Source: Acidimicrobiales bacterium (GTDB lineage: Bacteria > Actinomycetota > Acidimicrobiia > Acidimicrobiales > SHLQ01). From it: 50,547 bases of DNA. The position numbers and the translations under genes are program-made. Positions 42,166-49,791 of this stretch are shown here, in pieces. Each line of letters begins with the position of its first letter. Position 1 is the first letter of the stretch. Location: positions 1 to 50,547 of the forward strand of contig SHLQ01000004.1 in NCBI GenBank assembly GCA_004282895.1, written 5' to 3'. Below the pieces are notes generated by a model. It saw only the letters and a list, made by a program, of their open reading frames with translations. It searched no databases and was not told the DNA's origin.

Positions 42166-42189
42166 GACTCATACACAAGAGTATGAGTC
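42166..42189. promoter_or_regulatory. Inverted repeat GACTCATAC-ACAAGA-GTATGAGTC
   Basis: Perfect 9-bp arms, 6-nt spacer, in the divergent ECF/lipoprotein region. Confidence 0.6.
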
Positions 42190-42200
42190 CACCTCGGCCA

Positions 42201-42234
42201 CGTTGTGACAGTTGGATTTTGCCTGTCACGAACG
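42201..42234. promoter_or_regulatory. Inverted repeat CGTTGTGACAG-N11-CTGTCAC(g)AACG
   Basis: Perfect 7-bp inner arms GTGACAG/CTGTCAC, 4 further pairs after one bulged base; divergent region. Confidence 0.55.
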
Positions 42235-42278
42235 AGTGGACCCGGACCTATACCTGCCGAGAGGCGAAGGAGAATGGT

Positions 42279-43022
42279 GTGGGACAACGAGTGAAGTCAG
42301 ACGGCAAACGAGGGCATGGCTGGTTGCTCGTCGCCGCGATGGTTGTGGCGGGGTGTGGCGGAGCGGAAGCCACGGAGACGAACGAGGCTGCTGCGGTCGA
42401 CACGACGATCACCGAACTCACAACAACAACAACGGGTGAGCCAACCACGACGTCGGCTGTGCCATCGACGACAACGACAGCTCCGTCGACCACATCGACG
42501 ACGGCCGAACCGGAGGCTGGGGTCCGATCCGGCGATGTCATTTTGGGAGAGGCGGAGATCGACCTGCTGGATCCGATTGTCACGCTGACAGCCGACGAGC
42601 CGTGGAACGTTCACGCCGACTCGGTGGATGGAGCGATCATCCTGCAGGACCCCGAGCTGGTTTCTGAGTACACCCGGGGACTCATGCTTCTGGAGGCGAC
42701 GAAACCCTTTGGGGCGTCGATCGATGAGTGGGCCGATGCAAACGAAGCTGCGACCATCGAGAGCCGCGCCGAGACGCAAGTCGGTGGTCTGGACGCGATC
42801 GTGTACGACATCTCCTACGTTGGAGACAACGATCTCGCAATCCTCACAGCCCCGTGCTGTGGCGGCAGAATCATCGTTCGCAACACCGAGTATTACCGGG
42901 TGTGGATGATCGAAACCGGCCGTGACCGACCCTTCGCGCTCTTCTCCGCGGTCCTGACCGATGACATCGAATGGCTCGATAAGGCGGAGCGTCTGGTCGC
43001 AACAGTGGAGTTCGACTCCTAG
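42279..43022 (+). CDS. Putative lipoprotein with Thr-rich linker and C-terminal domain
   Basis: Signal ending LLVAAMVVAGCGG (lipobox VAGC); TTTTTGEPTTTSAVPSTTTTAPSTTSTTAEP linker; upstream AAGGAG. Confidence 0.8.
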   Translation: MGQRVKSDGKRGHGWLLVAAMVVAGCGGAEATETNEAAAVDTTITELTTTTTGEPTTTSAVPSTTTTAPSTTSTTAEPEAGVRSGDVILGEAEIDLLDPIVTLTADEPWNVHADSVDGAIILQDPELVSEYTRGLMLLEATKPFGASIDEWADANEAATIESRAETQVGGLDAIVYDISYVGDNDLAILTAPCCGGRIIVRNTEYYRVWMIETGRDRPFALFSAVLTDDIEWLDKAERLVATVEFDS

Positions 43023-43039
43023 ACAAAGTGTCAAAATCG

Positions 43040-43053
43040 GTTGATTAATCAAC
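43040..43053. promoter_or_regulatory. Perfect 14-bp palindrome GTTGATTAATCAAC
   Basis: Intergenic, 18 bp after the lipoprotein stop; flanked by AAAA and TTTT tracts, so operator or weak terminator. Confidence 0.5.
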
Positions 43054-43155
43054 GTTTTCGGCCGAACGTCAAAAATCAGTGCTAAATCTGCATCCGAATC
43101 GAGTGTTCCGGCCGTAAGTCGGGTATCCATTCCACAAACCCTTGGAGATACCCAC

Positions 43156-43950
43156 ATGAAACTACGAATTGCATTCATCCTTGCGCTCGTCGCAGCGCTG
43201 TTCGCACCGGCAGCAGCCGGCGCTCAGGACGCCGCCCGGATCCACCTGATCCACGGCATCCCTGACACCGCCGTCGATGTTGCCGCTGGTGGCGACGTTG
43301 TCATCCCCGGATTCAACTTCGGCGACACCCAGGATCTCTCCGGCTTCGCTGGCACGACCCTTCCTGGTGTGCAGGTTCTGCTCGAAGGCACCGACACGGT
43401 GGCCATCGACATTGGCGATCTTCCGATCCCCGCATCGGGCAACATCACCGCCATTGCACACCTTGACGCCGAAGGCACCCCGACGGTCAGCATCTTCTCG
43501 AACGACGTGTCCGAAATCGCTGCCGGCCAGGGTCGCATAACGGTCCGCCACACCGCCGCTGCTCCTGCAGTCGACATTCTCGCTGACGGCGCCGTCGCCT
43601 TCTCGAACGTCCCGAATGGCGAAGAGGGTGGCCTTGACCTCCCCGCAGGAACCATCTCGGCTGAGGTTGTCCCCACCGGTGAAACCGAGCCCGTCGTCAT
43701 CGGCCCGGCTCCTCTGCCAATCGGTGAAGGCTCCTCGCTCATCGTGTACGCCGTCGGCTCGCTCGAAGGTGGCTCGCTCACGGTACTCACCGAGACCATC
43801 GATGGCCTTGGTGCGGTTCCCGCTCTCGTGAACGCTGGCAACAGCCCGGTCTCGAGCTCGAACCCGCTGCCCTTCCTGCTGATTGCCGGATTCGTCATCG
43901 CCTCGCTCGGCGTTGCCGGAACCCGTCGCACCGCAACGGTTCGCAGCTAA
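43156..43950 (+). CDS. DUF4397 domain-containing secreted protein with C-terminal TM
   Basis: Signal peptide; ARIHLIHGIPDTAVDVAAGG...ITAIAHL...GRITVRHTAAAPAVDILADG; C-terminal hydrophobic helix plus basic tail. Confidence 0.88.
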   Translation: MKLRIAFILALVAALFAPAAAGAQDAARIHLIHGIPDTAVDVAAGGDVVIPGFNFGDTQDLSGFAGTTLPGVQVLLEGTDTVAIDIGDLPIPASGNITAIAHLDAEGTPTVSIFSNDVSEIAAGQGRITVRHTAAAPAVDILADGAVAFSNVPNGEEGGLDLPAGTISAEVVPTGETEPVVIGPAPLPIGEGSSLIVYAVGSLEGGSLTVLTETIDGLGAVPALVNAGNSPVSSSNPLPFLLIAGFVIASLGVAGTRRTATVRS

Positions 43951-43952
43951 TA

Positions 43953-44684
43953 ATGCGGCGCACCCTCACCGGGTTCGCCTTCTTTGCAGCAGGGCTGGGC
44001 ATCGCATTTGGCGGTGCCCAGCTCGTTGCTGGTTCGGGAGGTGACCCGCTCTCTGCAGCTGTTGTCACCCCTGTCTCGCCCGTGGTGACGACCACCACGA
44101 CAACCACGACGACCGTGGCACCGATCGGACGTGAAGTCACGGACGGCGTCAGCCCCGAGGTCACCCTCTCGCCATTGGCCGGGACCGTGAAACCCCTCGA
44201 GAGCGCCTTCCCCGAGGTCGCGTTGGACGGGTTCGGGGAACCAATCGGTTTCCAACCACTTCGCCTCTCGCTTCCGTCGATCGATGTGGAGGGCGCGAAC
44301 ATCAACTCCGTCGGCCTCGAAGAGAACGGCGAGCTCGAAATCCCCAGCACGGTTGATGTTGGTTGGTACCGGTTCGGTGCCGGCGTCGATGGGGGAGAAG
44401 GTTCCACCGTCCTCACCGCCCACATCGCCTACAACGGCATCGATGGTGTGTTCCGGCGCCTCAACGAGATTGAGGTCGGCGACTCCGCCTTCGTCGATGT
44501 CGAAGGTGAGGCGATCGAATATCGCGTCACCAACGTGCGCCTCTACGACAAAGAGGCATTGCCCGCAGACTTGTTCCGCGAGGACGGTGACGAACAGATC
44601 GTGCTCATCACCTGCGGCGGGCAATTCAACCCCGAGCTGCGTAGCTACGAGAGCAACGTCGTCGTGACCGCGGTTCCGGTCTGA
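43953..44684 (+). CDS. Sortase (class F/E-like)
   Basis: N-terminal TM, T-rich linker, STVLTAHIAYNG (His), QIVLITCGGQFNPELRSYESNVVVTA (TLxTC-like Cys and Arg). Confidence 0.87.
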   Translation: MRRTLTGFAFFAAGLGIAFGGAQLVAGSGGDPLSAAVVTPVSPVVTTTTTTTTTVAPIGREVTDGVSPEVTLSPLAGTVKPLESAFPEVALDGFGEPIGFQPLRLSLPSIDVEGANINSVGLEENGELEIPSTVDVGWYRFGAGVDGGEGSTVLTAHIAYNGIDGVFRRLNEIEVGDSAFVDVEGEAIEYRVTNVRLYDKEALPADLFREDGDEQIVLITCGGQFNPELRSYESNVVVTAVPV

Positions 44685-44687
44685 TCG

Positions 44688-45506
44688 TTACTCGATCACA
44701 AGCCCCTCGAGCTCAGGATTTGGCGCGAACTCCGCCTCGGTCAGTTGCTCGAGCGTATTGATCATCAACTGGGTGATCAACAGGTTGCGATACCACTTGC
44801 GGTCTGCGGGAATCGCATACCACGGCGCATGGGGCAGTGATGTTTCCGAGAGCATGTCGCCAAACGCGGCCTGATAGTCGTCCCACAGCTTGCGCTCTTC
44901 GAGGTCGCCGAAGCTGAACTTCCAGTGTTTCTCAGGATTGTCGACCCGGTCCTGGAGCCGTTGGCGTTGTTCGTCCTTGCTGATGTGCAGGTAGATCTTC
45001 ACGATGGTCGTGCCTTCGTCAGCCAACAGCTGCTCGAAGTTGCGAATGTGCTCGTATCGCTTGCGCCACACCTCTGCGGGTACATAGTTGTGCACCCGCA
45101 CCACCAGGACGTCCTCGTAATGGCTGCGGTTGAACACCGTGATGTGCCCGGTGGCTGGCGTGTTCTTGTGCACCCGCCACAGGTAGTCGTGCGACAGCTC
45201 TTTCTCGGTCGGCTTCTTGAACGAGACGACGTGTACTCCCTGCGGGTTGGTGCGATCGAACACCGCGCGGATGGTGCCGTCCTTGCCGCCGGTGTCGGTG
45301 GCCTGGAGGACGACGAGCAGCTTCTCCTCACCCTTTGCGTACAGATGCTCCTGCAGCACCTCCAGTCGCTTGTTGAGGTCCTTCTGGATCGACTTGGCGT
45401 CGCCCTTGTGGAGCCCACCATGTGCATCGGTCGGAATGGCGTCGAGCCCGGTGAAGCTCGCAGGGTCAATGCGGTACGGGGTGGGATCGATTGTGGCGTC
45501 AGTCAT
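44688..45506 (-). CDS. ppk2: PPK2-family polyphosphate:nucleotide phosphotransferase
   Basis: VVLQATDTGGKDGTIRAVF (Walker A), NPQGVHVVSFKKPTEKELSHDYLWRVH, FNRSHYEDVLVVRVH. Confidence 0.93.
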   Translation of the reverse strand: MTDATIDPTPYRIDPASFTGLDAIPTDAHGGLHKGDAKSIQKDLNKRLEVLQEHLYAKGEEKLLVVLQATDTGGKDGTIRAVFDRTNPQGVHVVSFKKPTEKELSHDYLWRVHKNTPATGHITVFNRSHYEDVLVVRVHNYVPAEVWRKRYEHIRNFEQLLADEGTTIVKIYLHISKDEQRQRLQDRVDNPEKHWKFSFGDLEERKLWDDYQAAFGDMLSETSLPHAPWYAIPADRKWYRNLLITQLMINTLEQLTEAEFAPNPELEGLVIE

Positions 45507-45592
45507 GGTCCCCGAGTGTATGGGTCATGTCAGGGGTGAATCAGGGTTATCCCCACTAGGCGGGCCGGGCTGCATGCGTCACCATCGAATTC

Positions 45593-46633
45593 ATGACGAC
45601 CATGATGACTCCCCCTCCTCCCAGTTCTCCGCCGTCGACAACACCTCCGTCGCTCGAGCCACCCAAGCTGCCGAGACCGATCCGGCGGAAGCGCCGCCTG
45701 ATGCAACTCGGTGCGCTCGCTCTGGTGATCGGGTCACTGATCCTCGATGTCGGCGGCATCTTCCTGATCCCACTCGTGTTCGTTCTCGTCGTGCCTTTCG
45801 AGCGGATGTTCCCTCGTCATGACCAGCCGATTCGACGAGCGCACCTCGGTCTGGACATGACCTATGCGATCGCCGGACCGCTCCTCACCCTGCTCGGCGG
45901 CATCGCGATCGCGGCGGTGGCGATCCTGACGTTTGCCTGGTTGCCGGGCCTGGCGTTTCGTCCACTTGTTGCCGCGATGCCCCCACTCGTGCAGATCATC
46001 GTTGGGTTCCTGCTCTTCGACTTCCTCATCTATTGGGCTCACCGCTTCAGCCACGAGGTGCCGTTCCTCTGGCGTTTCCATTCGGTGCACCACTCGGTCG
46101 AAACGATGGATTGGATCAGCGGGTTCCGCAATCACCCGATCGATGGAGCGATTCTTGCCCCGCCGATCGCCTTCCTGCTCGCGGCAGGTTTCAGTCCCGA
46201 AGCGACCGGCGTGTTCGCCGTGCTGCAGGTCATCACCGGGCTGTTCCTGCACGCAAATGTGCGTTGGCGTCTACGACCGCTCCAGCGCATCATCATCACG
46301 CCCGAGTTCCACCACTGGCATCACACGAACGAGGAACAAGCGATCAACACGAACTACTCCGTGTTCCTGCCGGCGTGGGACATCATCTTCGGTACCTGGT
46401 TCATGCCGAAGGACCGTCGGCCGCAGGTGTACGGCATCGACGAGCCGATTCCGACGGGACTCCTACCCCAGCTGTTCTTCCCGTTCCGGGGACTTCGCAG
46501 CCCGCTGTGGATGATGCGTCATCCGATCAAGGGATTCCGGTACACCCTGGGGCTCATGCGCAGGGGCACCAAACAACTGTGGCGATCGGCGCGCCGCCCG
46601 GCCCGAAAGGCCGTGTCGGCCGTTGACGCCTAG
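45593..46633 (+). CDS. Sterol desaturase/fatty acid hydroxylase superfamily membrane protein
   Basis: His boxes HRFSH, FHSVHHS, FHHWHHT; multi-TM. Confidence 0.9.
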   Translation: MTTMMTPPPPSSPPSTTPPSLEPPKLPRPIRRKRRLMQLGALALVIGSLILDVGGIFLIPLVFVLVVPFERMFPRHDQPIRRAHLGLDMTYAIAGPLLTLLGGIAIAAVAILTFAWLPGLAFRPLVAAMPPLVQIIVGFLLFDFLIYWAHRFSHEVPFLWRFHSVHHSVETMDWISGFRNHPIDGAILAPPIAFLLAAGFSPEATGVFAVLQVITGLFLHANVRWRLRPLQRIIITPEFHHWHHTNEEQAINTNYSVFLPAWDIIFGTWFMPKDRRPQVYGIDEPIPTGLLPQLFFPFRGLRSPLWMMRHPIKGFRYTLGLMRRGTKQLWRSARRPARKAVSAVDA

Positions 46634-47604
46634 ATGCCGCGGGTCTTGCGGTTCTGGTGGGTGGCCTCGATGAGACGCACCGTTCCGCTCCTCGAGCGCA
46701 TCACCAGCGACTGGGTGCGGGCGATGCCGCTGTCGAAGCGGACGCCCTTCAGCAGATCGCCATCGGTGATACCCGTCGCGGCGAAGAAACAGTTGTCGCC
46801 GCTCACCATGTCAGGAATGTGCAGGACCTTCTTCAGGTCGAGCCCTTGGTCGGACGCAGCCTTGCGCTCTGCGTCGTTGCGGGGCCACAACAGACCCTGC
46901 TGCTCGCCGCCCATACACCGGAGGGCCGCGGCGGAAATGACACCTTCGGGGGTGCCGCCGATGCCGAACAAGACATCTGCGCCCGATTGAGGCCATGCAG
47001 TGGAGATCGCCCCGGCGACGTCTCCATCGGGGATAAGACGAATGCGGGCACCGGTGGACCGCACTTCCTTGATGATCTCGTTGTGGCGATCGCGATCGAG
47101 GATCACTGCGGTCAGGCTCTCCACACTTTGATTCTTCGCCTCGGCGATCGAGTGCAGATTCTCGGTCGGGGACCGCTGGATGTCGATTGCGCCCGCCGCA
47201 TCGGGGCCAACGGCGATCTTCTGCATGTACACCAGTGGTCCGGGGTCGAACATGGTTCCGCCATCGGATGCGGCGATCACGGCAAGTGCGTTGGCGCGCC
47301 CGAGTGCGGTGAGTGTCGTGCCGTCGATGGGGTCGACGGCGATGTCGACCTTCGGCGGCTGACCGTTGCCGATGTTCTCGCCATTGAAGAGCATCGGCGC
47401 TTCGTCCTTCTCGCCTTCCCCAATGATGACGGTGCCATCCATTGATACGACGGAAAGTTGGGCCCGCATGGCGTCCACGGCGGCAGCATCTGCGGCCTCC
47501 TTGTCACCACGGCCCATGAAGCGGGAAGCGGCGATAGCGGCGCCTTCGGTCACTCGGACGAGTTCGAGCGCGAGGTTGCGATCTGGTGTTCGGCGTTCAG
47601 ACAT
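46630..47604 (-). CDS. glpX: Class II fructose-1,6-bisphosphatase
   Basis: [67 protein letters not shown]. Confidence 0.96.
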   Translation of the reverse strand: MSERRTPDRNLALELVRVTEGAAIAASRFMGRGDKEAADAAAVDAMRAQLSVVSMDGTVIIGEGEKDEAPMLFNGENIGNGQPPKVDIAVDPIDGTTLTALGRANALAVIAASDGGTMFDPGPLVYMQKIAVGPDAAGAIDIQRSPTENLHSIAEAKNQSVESLTAVILDRDRHNEIIKEVRSTGARIRLIPDGDVAGAISTAWPQSGADVLFGIGGTPEGVISAAALRCMGGEQQGLLWPRNDAERKAASDQGLDLKKVLHIPDMVSGDNCFFAATGITDGDLLKGVRFDSGIARTQSLVMRSRSGTVRLIEATHQNRKTRGI

Positions 47605-47692
47605 CGTTGTCTCCAAAAAACTTCTGTGTGGGTTCCTGTCGGCACAAAGCTCAGTTACCTGACAGCAAATGTAGAGAGTACCGTTCGTGGGC

Positions 47693-48508
47693 ATGTCGAC
47701 TATGTATTGCTTCCAATGTGCGCGCGAGTACCTCGAGGATGTGGCGGAGTGCGTGGAGTGCGGTGTTGGTCTGGTCGACGAGCCGCCGACTCCGCCAGAA
47801 GAGGTGGGGGAGCAGGACGAGGAGCAGGTCGCCTATGAGCTTTACGAGTGGTCGTTCGAAGCGAGGCGCATGCTGGACCAGCTCCTGACGGGTGATTCGA
47901 TCTCCCATGGCTGGCAGGGAGCGATCCTGATCGTGAGGGAGCGGGACGAAGATCGCGTCGACGCTCTGATCGAGCAGGCTGAGGTGACCGAAGATCCTCG
48001 TCTGGATCCTGATGTCGAGAAGATCGGCTACTCGATGGACGAATGGACTGCGGAAGCACAGTCGATGCTGGTGGAGACCCTTGGCCTGAACGGCGTTGCT
48101 CACGAGTTCGACGCGGAAGGTGAGCTCATCATCGCGGAGACCGACGAGGAGGTCGTGGACGAGATCATCGAAGGCGTCACGCAAAAGCTCGCACTCGATG
48201 ACGCGCTGGGTGATGCGAGCATCGTCATGGAAGGGCTCGAGCTCAGCGATTTCCTGGGCGACGTTCGAATTCTTGCCAACAAGCTGGTCAAAAACCCCGG
48301 TGATGCGAAAGCGACCCTCGCCATCGTGAAGAAGAGTGCGACGCTCGCCGATATTCGCACGCCGTTCGGATTCGACAGTCGCCGTTGGGGTCAGATTCGC
48401 CTCGGTGGTACCGAGATGAACGAAGTCCTTTCCACCGAGGAACGTACCGAAGAGGATGTGACCGAAGCCGCACAAGCGCTCTCGGCTCTGCTCGCCGACA
48501 TCGTCTGA
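47693..48508 (+). CDS. Zinc-ribbon protein with two DUF2007-like repeats
   Basis: N-terminal YCFQCAREY...CVECGVGL; repeats [17 protein letters not shown]... and [19 protein letters not shown]... Confidence 0.75.
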   Translation: MSTMYCFQCAREYLEDVAECVECGVGLVDEPPTPPEEVGEQDEEQVAYELYEWSFEARRMLDQLLTGDSISHGWQGAILIVRERDEDRVDALIEQAEVTEDPRLDPDVEKIGYSMDEWTAEAQSMLVETLGLNGVAHEFDAEGELIIAETDEEVVDEIIEGVTQKLALDDALGDASIVMEGLELSDFLGDVRILANKLVKNPGDAKATLAIVKKSATLADIRTPFGFDSRRWGQIRLGGTEMNEVLSTEERTEEDVTEAAQALSALLADIV

Positions 48509-48529
48509 GGGTCAGTACTCTCGTCACCA

Positions 48530-49240
48530 ATGCTTCTGGCGTCCCTCGATGTATGGCACTCGCGTCCGATCGCTCCCACGCGACGGCTGGCCGTGGGTGA
48601 TGGCTTCCTGCCGATCGACCCTGCGCCTGGACCCGGTGGGTTATTGCTCGGTGCGATCGTTGCCCGATCATCCCGCTCGTTCGACGCCGACATACGCAGC
48701 GACATGAAGATCCTGATGAGCCAGGTCGAGCGCGGTCTGACCATCGGTCAACCTCGACTGCGGTATCGATTGCAGAAGGACCGCATTGGCCTCACCCGAA
48801 GCCGACATCGATTGCTCCAAGGTCCCGACGGTCTGCGGTTCGAGCTCGAGACCCGCAAGATCGCTCCCGCCCAATCGGTACTCGCGGCCGTCTACGCCGT
48901 GACCGAGCTCCCGGCGGACAAGAAACACGACGTCATGGCGGTCCTCCACAAGGGGCTGAAGTGGCAGGGTGAGGACGGGCCAGGGTTGATCGACCACCTC
49001 GTGGGCAAGGACGTGGCGATGCGGCTGCGATCCGGTGCCTTCGCGGTTGCCTCCGACCCGATGCAGTGGGCGCTCGGTGTGCTCGAACTGGATCTCTTCG
49101 ACGAACCAAACCCTCGTCAGGTGCAACGGCAATACCGCAGTCTCATCCGTACGGCCCACCCCGATCACGGCGGCGGCGCCCACCACGCGGCGGACAGAAT
49201 TGAAGAGCTGGGCAAGGCCCGCGACATACTGCTCAAGTGA
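48530..49240 (+). CDS. Protein with C-terminal J-domain
   Basis: C-terminal RQVQRQYRSLIRTAHPDHGGGAHHAADRIEELGKARDILL (HPD motif); N-terminal region unassigned. Confidence 0.78.
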   Translation: MLLASLDVWHSRPIAPTRRLAVGDGFLPIDPAPGPGGLLLGAIVARSSRSFDADIRSDMKILMSQVERGLTIGQPRLRYRLQKDRIGLTRSRHRLLQGPDGLRFELETRKIAPAQSVLAAVYAVTELPADKKHDVMAVLHKGLKWQGEDGPGLIDHLVGKDVAMRLRSGAFAVASDPMQWALGVLELDLFDEPNPRQVQRQYRSLIRTAHPDHGGGAHHAADRIEELGKARDILLK

Positions 49241-49791
49241 CCACCGCAGCATTCACGAAACGGAACCGGCCCGCCGGGTTGATCATCACCCCCGGGGCCA
49301 GCGCCGACCGGACGCACGCGACCCTCGTGGCCATCGAGGACGGAATTCCCGACCTGGCCGTGCGCCGACTCACGTTGGCGACCACTCGCGTACCAACCGC
49401 GGTCCGCAAGATCGTCGAGGCGGGCGAAGAACTGGCCGAGGAACTCGGGGTGTCACCCAAGAAGATCGCCTATGGCGGACGGAGTTTCGGTGGTCGCTCG
49501 TGCTCGGTTGCCGTCGCCGAGGGCCTTCCGGCCGCAGGTCTCGTTCTCCTGTCGTATCCACTTCATCCGCCCGGCAAGCCGGAGAACCTGCGAACCGAAC
49601 ACTTCCCGGACATCACGGTGCCGACATTGTTCGCTTCAGGCGAGCGAGACCCATTCGGCTCCCCGGACGAATTCGCGGAGCACCTCGGCGCGATTCCCGG
49701 TCCGACCACGGTCGAATGGATTCCAGGGAACCACTCGCCCAAAGACAACGACCGCATCGTGGAGATCGTGCGCAGCTACCTCGGGTACTAG
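49237..49791 (+). CDS. Alpha/beta hydrolase (KANL3/Tex30-like or dienelactone hydrolase-like)
   Basis: GLIITPGASADRTHATLVAIED; YGGRSFGGRSCSV nucleophile elbow; GERDPFG; IPGNHS. Confidence 0.82.
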   Translation: MTTAAFTKRNRPAGLIITPGASADRTHATLVAIEDGIPDLAVRRLTLATTRVPTAVRKIVEAGEELAEELGVSPKKIAYGGRSFGGRSCSVAVAEGLPAAGLVLLSYPLHPPGKPENLRTEHFPDITVPTLFASGERDPFGSPDEFAEHLGAIPGPTTVEWIPGNHSPKDNDRIVEIVRSYLGY

